5,136 nucleotides of DNA, from contig JAEWOJ010000012.1 in the NCBI GenBank assembly GCA_023399815.1, forward strand, positions 1-5,136. The letters are read 5' to 3'. The notes beneath the pieces were generated by a model. It ran no database searches. It saw only the letters and a program-made list of their open reading frames with translations, and was not told the origin of the DNA. This DNA comes from Pseudomonadota bacterium. GTDB taxonomy: Bacteria > Pseudomonadota > Gammaproteobacteria > Xanthomonadales > Xanthomonadaceae. Numbering within the stretch: the first letter of the stretch is position 1; the number at the start of each line of letters is the position of its first letter. Positions 1 to 5,136 of the stretch are shown here, in pieces. Made by a program: the position numbers and the translations under genes.

Positions 1-1812
1 CCCGCGGCGGTGAGCGCGCCGGCGGCTCCGGCTCCGGCGGCGTCCGGCCCGGTCGAGGTCAAGGTGCCGGACATTGGCGACTACAGCGGCGTGCCGGTGA
101 TCGAGATCCTGGTGGCGGTGGGCGACACGGTGGCCAAGGACCAGGGCCTGGTGACGCTGGAAGTGCCGTCCTCGGCCGCCGGCGTGGTCAAGGAAATCAG
201 GGTCAAGCTCGACGACAAGCTGTCCGAGGGCGACGTGGTGGTCGTGCTGGAAGCCCAGGGCGCCGCGCCCGCGGCCGCCGCCGGCAACGTGGCGCCGGGC
301 AGCAAGCCGCCGGTGACTCCGTCGCACCGCGCGCCGGACCCGGCGGTCGCCGCGAAGGCGCTGCCGTCCACCGGCCGCACCGCCGACATCGAATGCCGCA
401 TGGTGGTGCTGGGCGCCGGCCCGGGCGGCTACACCGCCGCGTTCCGCTCGGCCGACCTGGGCATGGATACCGTGCTGGTCGAGCGCTATGCCAGCCTCGG
501 CGGCGTCTGCCTCAACGTCGGTTGCATCCCGTCCAAGGCGCTGCTGCACGCGGCCGAGATCATCGACCACGCCGCGCATGCCGACGAGCTGGGCATCGCC
601 TTCGGCAAGCCGACCATCGCCCTGGACAAGCTGCGCGAGTACAAGGAAAAGGTCGTCGGCCAGCTGACCAAGGGCCTGGCCGGCATGGCCAAGCAGCGCA
701 AGGTGCGCACCGTGCAGGGCGTGGCGAAGTTCGTCTCGGCCAACGAGCTGGAGATCACCGGCGACGACGGCAAGACCCAGCTGCTGCGCTTCGAGCAGTG
801 CATCATCGCCGCCGGTTCGCAGGCGGTGAAGCTGCCCAACTTCCCGTGGGACGACAAGCGCGTGATGGATTCCACCGACGCGCTGGAACTGGCCGAGGTG
901 CCGGGTTCCCTGCTGGTCGTCGGCGGCGGCATCATCGGCCTGGAAATGGCTACCGTGTACAGCGCGCTGGGCGCAAAGGTCACCGTGGTCGAGTTCATGG
1001 ACCAGCTGATGCCGGGCGCCGACAAGGACCTGGTCAAGCCGCTGGCCGACCGCCTGAAGAAGCAGGGCATCGAGGTCCATCTCAAGACCAAGGCGGCCGG
1101 CGTGAAGGCCGAGAAGAAGGGCATCACCGTCAGCTTCGAGGCGGCGGCCGAAGGAGAGAAGCCGGCGCTGGAAAGCGCCACCTTCGACCGCGTGCTGGTG
1201 GCCGTGGGCCGCGCGCCGAACGGCAAGAAGATCGATGCCGACAAGGCCGGCGTCGAAGTCACCGACCGCGGCTTCATTCCCGTGGACCGGCAGATGCGCA
1301 CCAACGTGCCGCACATCTTCGCCATCGGCGACGTCGTCGGCAACCCGATGCTGGCGCACAAGGCCACGCACGAGGGCAAGCTGGCCGCGGAAGTGGCCTT
1401 CGGCGAGAAGAAGGAGTGGGTGGCGCGCGTGATCCCGTCGGTGGCCTACACCAACCCGGAGATCGCCTGGGTCGGCGTTACCGAGACCGAGGCCAAGGCC
1501 AAGGGGCTGAAGGTCGGCGTGGCCAAGTTCCCGTGGGCGGCCAGCGGCCGCGCCATCGGCATCGGCCGCACCGAGGGCTTCACCAAGCTGGTGTTCGACG
1601 AGGAAACCCACCGCGTCATCGGCGGCGCCATCGTCGGCGTGCACGCCGGCGAACTGCTGGCCGAGATCGGCCTCGCCATCGAGATGGGCGCCGAGGCCGA
1701 GGACATCGGCCACACCATCCACGCCCACCCCACGCTCAGCGAGTCGGTGGCGATGGCCTCGGAGATCTACGACGGCACCATCACCGACCTGTACATCCCG
1801 AAGAAGAAGTAA
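1..1812 (+). CDS. lpdA: Dihydrolipoyl dehydrogenase (E3) with N-terminal lipoyl domain, 5' partial
   Basis: This is the FAD-dependent E3 subunit of the pyruvate (or 2-oxoacid) dehydrogenase complex; it reoxidises dihydrolipoyl groups and reduces NAD+ in the cytoplasm. Numbering from the GTG at 10, an Ala/Pro stretch (2-14) leads into a lipoyl-type domain (about 15-83, VEVKVPDIGDYSG...), then an Ala/Pro linker (about 84-126) and the E3 core. Core landmarks are FAD-binding GAGPGG (135-140), the redox disulfide GGVCLNVGCIPSK (Cys167, Cys172), NAD-binding GGGIIG (305-310), and the C-terminal HAHPTLSE with His573 and Glu578. The core looks complete and functional. The lipoyl domain lacks the usual DKA lysine motif between Glu51 and Val52 (see findings). 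The GTG at 10 has no visible ribosome binding site, and the frame stays open to base 1 (Pro-Ala-Ala), continuing the linker-like composition, so the true start is probably left of the window. In relatives, aceE/aceF usually lie upstream; that is inference. A terminator follows the stop. Confidence 0.96.
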   Translation, partial: PAAVSAPAAPAPAASGPVEVKVPDIGDYSGVPVIEILVAVGDTVAKDQGLVTLEVPSSAAGVVKEIRVKLDDKLSEGDVVVVLEAQGAAPAAAAGNVAPGSKPPVTPSHRAPDPAVAAKALPSTGRTADIECRMVVLGAGPGGYTAAFRSADLGMDTVLVERYASLGGVCLNVGCIPSKALLHAAEIIDHAAHADELGIAFGKPTIALDKLREYKEKVVGQLTKGLAGMAKQRKVRTVQGVAKFVSANELEITGDDGKTQLLRFEQCIIAAGSQAVKLPNFPWDDKRVMDSTDALELAEVPGSLLVVGGGIIGLEMATVYSALGAKVTVVEFMDQLMPGADKDLVKPLADRLKKQGIEVHLKTKAAGVKAEKKGITVSFEAAAEGEKPALESATFDRVLVAVGRAPNGKKIDADKAGVEVTDRGFIPVDRQMRTNVPHIFAIGDVVGNPMLAHKATHEGKLAAEVAFGEKKEWVARVIPSVAYTNPEIAWVGVTETEAKAKGLKVGVAKFPWAASGRAIGIGRTEGFTKLVFDEETHRVIGGAIVGVHAGELLAEIGLAIEMGAEAEDIGHTIHAHPTLSESVAMASEIYDGTITDLYIPKKK

Positions 1813-1833
1813 GCTGCACACGGACCGATCGTC

Positions 1834-1864
1834 ACGACGCCCCTTCACCGGGGCGTCGTTGTTT
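1834..1864 (+). terminator. Rho-independent terminator after lpdA
   Basis: A perfect 10-bp stem (ACGACGCCCC at 1834-1843 pairing with GGGGCGTCGT at 1850-1859) encloses a 6-base loop (TTCACC) and is followed by a T-rich tail (TTGTTT, 1859-1864). It begins 21 bases after the lpdA stop codon. The stem is GC-rich and the tail is short with one G, so it should terminate well, perhaps not completely. Confidence 0.9.
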
Positions 1865-1876
1865 GCGGACATGACA

Positions 1877-1882
1877 GGGAGG
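1877..1882 (+). promoter_or_regulatory. Ribosome binding site deciding the DUF6624 gene start
   Basis: GGGAGG lies six bases before the ATG at 1889, a near-ideal Shine-Dalgarno sequence and spacing. It selects 1889 over the in-frame TTG at 1859, which lies inside the terminator stem, and the ATG at 1871, which lies upstream of this site and has none of its own. Confidence 0.85.
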
Positions 1883-1888
1883 ACGGCG

Positions 1889-2596
1889 ATGTTGCGTGCA
1901 GTCGTGGTGATGGCGGTAGTGGCATGGGCGGGCAATGCCTGCGCCGGGGAAGAGGATCCGGAACTGGCGGCGGCGCTGTCGAAGTGCCCCGGTGCGGCGA
2001 GGTTCGTCAAGGCGGAGGAAGCGCGCAGGGCGGAGGATGCGCGCCGCTGGGCCGGCATCACGCCCAGCGCGCCGCAGCTGCGCGAGCAGTTGCTGGAGAT
2101 GGCGCGCATCGACCAGGACGCGCGCGACGGCGACTGGTCGCAGGCGATGATCGAGAGGATGCTGGCGGTGGACGCGGCCAACCTGCCGAAGATCAAGCAG
2201 ATCGTTGCCGACCATCACGGCCTGCCCGGCGTGGCCAAGGTGGGCGTGGACGGCACCGCTGCGGCATGGGTGCTGGTGCAGCATGCCGACACCGACGCGG
2301 CCTTCCAGCAGCAGGTGCTGGAACGCCTGGTACCGATGGTGGAAAGCGGTGAGGTCTCCGCGCGCGAGTTCTCGCTGCTGGTTGATCGCGTGCTGGTCAA
2401 TACCGGCAGGCCGCAGCGTTACGGCAGCCAGTTGGCGGGGGTCAGCAGCAGGTGGCAGCCCAAGCCGATGGAGGCGCCGGAACAGGTCGACCAGCGCCGT
2501 GCCGAGCTGGGCCTGATGCCGCTGGCCGACTACCTGTGCGTCGCCGCGGAGATGTTCCCGGCGCCGGCCACCGACGCGGACGGGAAGTTGCTGTAA
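1889..2596 (+). CDS. Secreted DUF6624-type protein
   Basis: A 235-residue protein of unknown function. The start is fixed by GGGAGG six bases upstream. Residues 1-19 form a Sec signal peptide: Arg3, a hydrophobic stretch rich in Val/Ala/Met, then Ala-Cys-Ala at 17-19 before Gly-Glu-Glu-Asp, so the mature protein is probably periplasmic or secreted. Cys18 is not in a good lipobox (GNAC). After a charged, Arg/Glu-rich helical stretch (about 30-54), residues about 64-218 resemble the DUF6624 family as I remember it: LREQLLEMARIDQDAR, an AVDAANLPKIKQIV segment, GTAAAWVLVQHAD (122-134), GRPQRYGSQL (173-182), and AELGLMPLADYL (205-216). The family has no established biochemical role that I know of, and I assign none. 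It sits 25 bases after the lpdA terminator tail with no obvious promoter of its own, and converges on the outer membrane gene. The coding call is strong; the family call is from memory of the motif pattern. Confidence 0.88.
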   Translation: MLRAVVVMAVVAWAGNACAGEEDPELAAALSKCPGAARFVKAEEARRAEDARRWAGITPSAPQLREQLLEMARIDQDARDGDWSQAMIERMLAVDAANLPKIKQIVADHHGLPGVAKVGVDGTAAAWVLVQHADTDAAFQQQVLERLVPMVESGEVSAREFSLLVDRVLVNTGRPQRYGSQLAGVSSRWQPKPMEAPEQVDQRRAELGLMPLADYLCVAAEMFPAPATDADGKLL

Positions 2597-2654
2597 GGCG
2601 CGCCAGCCGGCAGGGCGGAGCCATGCGCCGCTGGCGCTTTCCGGGGAAGGCCAC

Positions 2655-2679
2655 GTGCCGGGCATGGCTCGGCACTAAT
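2655..2679 (-). repeat. REP-like hairpin resembling Stenotrophomonas SMAG elements
   Basis: On the minus strand this reads TTAG, then a 9-base arm (sharing its first G with TTAG), the loop CAT, and an arm that pairs at eight of nine positions (GTGCCGAGC with GCCCGGCAC). On the plus strand the odd pair is a G-U wobble. SMAG repeats of Stenotrophomonas maltophilia, as I remember them, have a GTAG head directly before a hairpin of this type with stem sequences like TGCCGAGC and a CAT loop. Here the head is TTAG rather than GTAG. Its position between convergent genes is typical of REPs. Only one copy is visible, so its repeated nature is inferred. Confidence 0.45.
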
Positions 2680-2805
2680 GGCAGCGTGGCAGCGCGGGCC
2701 GGAATGCAGGACGGGATGGAATCCCGGCAACACGCGTCATGCGATGTCCGCTGAAACCGCGATCGCGCTGCGCTCCTTCCGGCTGGCAGCCTTTCCTGCA
2801 GGACG

Positions 2806-2830
2806 ACGTGCCAGGCGCCGCCTGGCACGT
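2806..2830 (-). terminator. Strong hairpin after the outer membrane gene, candidate terminator without T-tract
   Basis: A perfect 10-bp stem (ACGTGCCAGG at 2806-2815 and CCTGGCACGT at 2821-2830) encloses a 5-base loop, 10 bases past the minus-strand stop codon. Position and strength suit a terminator or an mRNA 3'-end protecting structure, and it could serve both converging genes. Neither side is followed by a run of T, so intrinsic termination is not assured. Confidence 0.5.
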
Positions 2831-2840
2831 ACGCCGCGCG

Positions 2841-3665
2841 TCAGAACGACAGGCTCACGCCCGCCAGCGGGCCCTTGAACTCCTGCTTCAGGCCGATCAC
2901 GCCGTCGCTGCCGCGCTTGTCGGCATCCAGCTTGAACCAGTCGTAGCCGGCGAAGATGCCGAAGTTCGGGTTGAAGTTGTACTGCACGATGGCATTGGCG
3001 CGGCTCAGGTCGCCCTTGTAGTCGTCGAAGCTGCCCCAGCGCGTGTTGAGGTACTGGCCCTGCAGGTTGATCAGCCAGTGCTCGGACGGAGTGAAGGTCA
3101 GGCGCGCGCCGACCACCGGCGCGATGCCGTCGGTCTTCTCGTCGAGGAACTGCCCCTGGTACAGGTCGCCGAGATCGGCGTAGGCCTTGCCGGAGACCTT
3201 GGCGTACTCGGCGCCGAGCTGCAGGCCGAGGTCGAAGCGGTCGCCGTCGACCACGGAATAGTCGTACACCAGGCTCGCCACCTGGTACTTCAGCTCGCCC
3301 TTGACGAAGCTGCCGGCCGGCACGGTGGCGCCGTCGAAGCTCACGCCGTCGTCCAGCGTCTCGCGGCGGTCCTTGTCGTACCGGAAGTAGTCGAAGATCA
3401 ATCGCTGGCGGTCGCCGAAGCGGAACACGCCATCCACGCGCGGCTCCCATTCCCTGCTGCCGAGGTCGAAGTCGCGGTTGAACATGGCATCCCCGCCGTC
3501 GCCGTCGATGCTGCCGCGCAGGGTGTTGGACGAATCGATGTGCATCGCGCCCAGGCGCAGGGTGAGGCGTGGATCCTGCTCGGCGGCGCGGGCGGGAGTG
3601 GGATGCAGGAAGGAGAGGACAAGCGCGCAGGACGCGCAGCTCAGGGTGCAGCGGGAAAATCGCAT
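2841..3665 (-). CDS. Outer membrane beta-barrel protein, uncharacterised
   Basis: A 274-residue protein exported to the outer membrane. The ATG at 3665 is chosen because it opens a typical signal peptide: MRFSR, a hydrophobic core to Leu20, then PTPARA with cleavage after Ala27 and a mature start AEQDP. A longer frame reaches back to 3812 but would bury the signal peptide behind 49 poorly protein-like residues. A GGAG lies about 10 bases before the ATG, slightly far. The mature part alternates polar and hydrophobic residues in strand-length segments such as RLTLRLGAMHI (33-43), VDGVFRFG (77-84), LIFDYFRY (89-96), FDLGLQLGAEYAKV (144-157), VVGARLTFTP (184-193), WLINLQGQYL (197-206), and FGIFAGYDWFKLD (235-247). 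It ends in LAGVSLSF with a C-terminal Phe, the usual BAM-recognition signal. The strand count suggests about 10-12 strands, by eye. Its substrate or role cannot be read from the sequence, and it need not be functionally linked to the atp operon. Confidence 0.88.
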   Translation of the reverse strand: MRFSRCTLSCASCALVLSFLHPTPARAAEQDPRLTLRLGAMHIDSSNTLRGSIDGDGGDAMFNRDFDLGSREWEPRVDGVFRFGDRQRLIFDYFRYDKDRRETLDDGVSFDGATVPAGSFVKGELKYQVASLVYDYSVVDGDRFDLGLQLGAEYAKVSGKAYADLGDLYQGQFLDEKTDGIAPVVGARLTFTPSEHWLINLQGQYLNTRWGSFDDYKGDLSRANAIVQYNFNPNFGIFAGYDWFKLDADKRGSDGVIGLKQEFKGPLAGVSLSF

Positions 3666-3762
3666 CGTTGGTTCGCTCCGTCTGTGGAATCCGGAGCGGC
3701 CACCTTGGCCGAGGCGCCGTACCACCGGCGTGACCGGCAGGTGCACGGGATGTGCAAGTGCA

Positions 3763-3791
3763 GCGAGGTGGCCCGTCGCGGGCCACCTCGC
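3763..3791. repeat. Perfect 12-bp inverted repeat, 5-base spacer
   Basis: GCGAGGTGGCCC (3763-3774) and GGGCCACCTCGC (3780-3791) are exact inverted copies around GTCGC. It lies about 100 bases upstream of the outer membrane gene start. No T-tract follows on either strand, so it is not a standard terminator. It could be an operator, an mRNA leader hairpin of the outer membrane gene, or a chance structure in GC-rich DNA; 12 perfect pairs make chance less likely. Confidence 0.6.
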
Positions 3792-3974
3792 CCATCCGTC
3801 CGTCGCGCACATCGACGAGGTAATGGCGGCGGACGTGAAGGTCTGACACGCCGGCGGCGGCGAAGTTCCGCATGTTGCGGTGCAAAAGACGGGGTTGCGC
3901 CCCGGCCCTGGGGGTGGTCGAAAAATCCAGCAAATGCGGCCACTTGCACCCGGCAGGGGGACGGCTTGTGGCGG

Positions 3975-4004
3975 TTGTCTCGCAAAATGTCCCGCTGTTA
4001 TACT
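3975..4004 (+). promoter_or_regulatory. Sigma-70 promoter with extended -10 for the atp operon
   Basis: TTGTCT at 3975-3980 (four of six matches to TTGACA) and TATACT at 3999-4004 (five of six matches to TATAAT) are separated by 18 bases. A TG one base before the -10 (3996-3997) makes it an extended -10. Transcription should begin near 4011, leaving an untranslated leader of about 60 bases before atpI. It is the only AT-rich element of this quality in the window. Confidence 0.75.
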
Positions 4005-4059
4005 TTCGCGGCTCGACGAGACGCCCTTGCGCGGTTCGGCTCTTCCCTTTACCTACGGC

Positions 4060-4063
4060 AGGA
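4060..4063 (+). promoter_or_regulatory. Ribosome binding site supporting the GTG start of atpI
   Basis: AGGA lies nine bases before the GTG at 4073. The alternative in-frame ATG at 4106 has no comparable site and would remove residues LNSVDAGRRL, which resemble the N-termini of related AtpI proteins. Confidence 0.6.
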
Positions 4064-4072
4064 CACTTTGAC

Positions 4073-4438
4073 GTGCTGAACTCCGTTGACGCGGGTCGGC
4101 GACTGATGTTGCGCGCCGCGGTCTACCCGCTGGCCGCAGTGGTGGTCCTGGCGCTGGCCTTCCTGTTCATGGGGCCGAGGTACGCGCTCGGCGCGCTCGT
4201 TTCGGGCGTGACGGTGGTGGCGGGAACGGCGCTGGCCGCGTGGGTGGGGCTCGGTGGCGGCGTCCAGGCCGCCGGCTCGGCGATGATCCGCCTGTTCCTG
4301 GGGTTCGCGCTGAAGATCGTGCTGATCGTTGTTGTGCTGGTGCTGGCGTTCGTCTGGTGGCAGCTTCCTCCTTTGGCGCTGCTGGCGGCAATTCCAGTGG
4401 CGCTGATGTTCCAGGTTCTGGCCTTGGCCAGACGTTGA
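4073..4438 (+). CDS. atpI: ATP synthase subunit I (AtpI)
   Basis: A 121-residue integral inner-membrane protein, the accessory subunit encoded first in many F-type ATP synthase operons. In studied relatives it helps assemble the c-ring and is not part of the catalytic machine. Starting at GTG 4073, a short polar N-terminus containing AGRRL (7-11) is followed by four hydrophobic segments at about residues 15-33, 38-58, 74-96 and 99-118, ending in Ala-Arg-Arg. A Lys at 81 lies in the third segment, in GFALKIV; charged residues at this point recur in the family as I remember it. Length and topology fit AtpI, and the position directly before atpB settles the call, since the sequence family itself is poorly conserved. 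It is transcribed from the extended -10 promoter, with atpB 25 bases downstream. The ATG at 4106 is a less likely alternative start. Confidence 0.88.
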   Translation: MLNSVDAGRRLMLRAAVYPLAAVVVLALAFLFMGPRYALGALVSGVTVVAGTALAAWVGLGGGVQAAGSAMIRLFLGFALKIVLIVVVLVLAFVWWQLPPLALLAAIPVALMFQVLALARR

Positions 4439-4463
4439 TCGAATTCATAAAGGTTCCGGACTC

Positions 4464-5136
4464 ATGGCGGGCGAGGCTCTAACCCCTACCTCCTACATCC
4501 AGCATCACCTGAAGAACCTGACCGCTCCGGTCGGTGACGGCCAGGGGATGTTCTGGCATATCCATGTCGACACGATCGTCACCTCGGTGCTGCTGGGTCT
4601 GCTGATGGTGTTCGCCTTCTGGCTGGCCACCCGCAAGGCCACGTCCGGCGTGCCGGGCAAGTGGCAGGCCTTCGTCGAGATCTGCCTGGAGTTCGTCGAC
4701 CGCCAGGCCAAGGACACCTACCACGGCAAGAGCAAGCTGGTGACGCCGATCGCGATCACCGTGTTCTTCTGGATCCTGCTGATGAACACGGTCAAGATGA
4801 TCCCGGCCGACTTCATCGCCATTCCGCTGGGCTGGGCGGGCATCCACGAGTGGAAGCCGGTGCCGACCGCCGACGTCAATGCCACCCTGGGCATGTCGAT
4901 CAGCGTGTTCTTCCTGATGTTCTTCTTCGCGCTCAAGTCCAAGGGACTGGTCGGCTTCGTCAAGGAATTCCTGACCGCGCCGTTCGGCAAGTGGATGATG
5001 CCGTTCAACCTGATCCTCAACATCGTCGAGTGGCTGAGCAAGCCGATCTCGCTGGCGATGCGACTGTTCGGCAACATGTTCGGCGGCGAGATCGTGTTCC
5101 TGCTGATCTGGGTGCTGGGCGGCGCAAGCCTGCTGG
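4464..5136 (+). CDS. atpB: F-type ATP synthase subunit a (AtpB), 3' partial
   Basis: This is the membrane-embedded a subunit of the Fo sector, which forms the two proton half-channels against the c-ring and drives rotation. The reading frame from ATG 4464 (MAGEALTPTSYIQHHL) stays open to the right edge, giving 224 residues; with family lengths near 265-275, some 40-50 residues are missing. Hydrophobic segments lie at about 36-55 (TIVTSVLLGLLMVFAFWLA), 93-113 (VTPIAITVFFWILLMNTVKMI), 141-157, 181-200 and 209-224. The signature block ISLAMRLFGNMFGGEIVF (195-212) is intact: Arg200 matches the essential E. coli Arg210, Asn204 matches Asn214, and Glu209 matches Glu219. An AAAGG at 4449-4453, ten bases before the ATG, can serve as the ribosome binding site. 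It is the second gene of the operon; atpE, atpF, atpH, atpA, atpG, atpD and atpC are expected beyond the window by analogy. Confidence 0.98.
   Translation, partial: MAGEALTPTSYIQHHLKNLTAPVGDGQGMFWHIHVDTIVTSVLLGLLMVFAFWLATRKATSGVPGKWQAFVEICLEFVDRQAKDTYHGKSKLVTPIAITVFFWILLMNTVKMIPADFIAIPLGWAGIHEWKPVPTADVNATLGMSISVFFLMFFFALKSKGLVGFVKEFLTAPFGKWMMPFNLILNIVEWLSKPISLAMRLFGNMFGGEIVFLLIWVLGGASLL

Larger units (their letters stand above)
2597..2840. other. Gene-free gap between convergent genes, rich in short inverted repeats
   Basis: These 244 bases lie between the ends of two converging genes. No reading frame here has a plausible start, ribosome binding site and protein-like composition. They hold a weak hairpin (GCGCC, 3-base loop, GGCGC at 2625-2637, followed by TTT), a REP-like hairpin (2655-2675), a 6-bp hairpin (CGGGAT/ATCCCG at 2712-2726) and a strong 10-bp hairpin (2806-2830). 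The first could end transcription of the DUF6624 gene, but this is weak. Confidence 0.6.
3666..4072. other. Divergent intergenic region between the outer membrane gene and atpI
   Basis: These 407 bases separate two divergently transcribed genes and contain no convincing gene. They hold a small hairpin near the outer membrane gene (CGGCCA/TGGCCG, 3697-3711), a perfect 12-bp inverted repeat (3763-3791), a 5-bp hairpin (CCGCA/TGCGG, 3868-3880), a 9-bp sequence GTGCAAGTG at 3752-3760 recurring inverted at 3941-3949, and the atp promoter (3975-4004). I could not identify a convincing sigma-70 promoter on the minus strand for the outer membrane gene. Confidence 0.75.

Noticed and set aside
486..1379. 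Minus-strand frame of 297 codons opposite lpdA
   Set aside because: Ser/Ala/Thr/Pro-rich composition typical of the antisense of a GC-rich gene; lpdA on the other strand carries all the catalytic motifs.
393..1874. Long + strand frame of 493 codons overlapping lpdA
   Set aside because: It is an Arg/Gly/His-rich shadow of lpdA in another frame, a usual artefact of GC-rich DNA, with no domain pattern.
1940..1945. Possible lipoprotein cysteine (Cys18) in the DUF6624 protein
   Set aside because: The preceding residues Gly-Asn-Ala do not fit a lipobox with Leu/Val/Ile at -3; ordinary signal peptidase cleavage after Ala-Cys-Ala fits better.
1832..2665. Minus-strand frame opposite the DUF6624 gene
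   Set aside because: It covers the terminator and the opposite gene, is His/Arg/Gln-rich, and lacks the start site and signal peptide evidence that the plus-strand gene has.
3666..3812. 49-residue N-terminal extension of the outer membrane protein
   Set aside because: It would place the signal peptide internally, and it runs through the 12-bp inverted repeat; the ATG at 3665 is the sensible start.
2737..3933. 398-codon minus-strand frame overlapping the outer membrane gene
   Set aside because: Different frame from the barrel protein, Arg/Pro-rich, with no signal peptide or strand pattern.
3872..4072. Upstream extension of atpI to an ATG at 3872
   Set aside because: It would translate through the extended -10 promoter, and the extra residues do not resemble AtpI; GTG 4073 has an AGGA at proper spacing.
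2739..4079. 446-codon + strand frame opposite the outer membrane gene
   Set aside because: It is a Val/Glu/Ala-rich antisense of the barrel gene and runs through the inverted repeat and the atp promoter.
4479..5077. Minus-strand frames opposite atpB
   Set aside because: AtpB on the plus strand has the full signature block and runs off the edge; the opposite frames are shadows.

Overview
The window looks like ordinary chromosomal DNA from a GC-rich gammaproteobacterium, most likely a member of the Xanthomonadaceae (Lysobacter, Luteimonas, Stenotrophomonas or Xanthomonas type). The reasons are the lipoyl-domain-bearing E3 of the pyruvate dehydrogenase complex, the AtpB N-terminus (MAGEALTPTSYIQHHL), an AtpI/AtpB start of an F-type ATP synthase operon, strong GC3 codon bias, and a REP-like hairpin resembling those of Stenotrophomonas. 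This placement is from memory of the families, not from a search.

Layout, left to right. (1) 1-1812, + strand: lpdA, the E3 subunit of pyruvate dehydrogenase, open at the left edge, followed by a clear rho-independent terminator (1834-1864). (2) 1889-2596, + strand: a secreted DUF6624-type protein with a good ribosome binding site, starting only 25 bases after the terminator tail. (3) 2597-2840: a gene-free gap between two convergent genes, holding several short inverted repeats, one of which looks like a decayed REP element. (4) 2841-3665, - strand: an outer-membrane beta-barrel protein with a signal peptide and C-terminal Phe. (5) 3666-4072: a divergent intergenic region with a perfect 12-bp inverted repeat and a convincing extended -10 promoter for the ATP synthase operon. 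(6) 4073-4438 atpI and 4464-5136 atpB (running off the right edge), the first two genes of the atp operon.

Functionally, lpdA (pyruvate oxidation, NADH supply) and atpI/atpB (proton-driven ATP synthesis) are core energy metabolism. The two genes between them are uncharacterised envelope or secreted proteins with no evident functional link to either.

The most notable observation is that the lipoyl domain at the N-terminus of LpdA appears to have lost seven residues including the lipoyl-lysine DKA motif, with a junction that looks like a deletion between 9-bp direct repeats. The Ala/Pro-rich stretch running in from the left edge suggests that the protein continues upstream, possibly into another, intact lipoyl domain. 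I found no mobile element, CRISPR array, RNA gene or evident new defence or biosynthetic system here.
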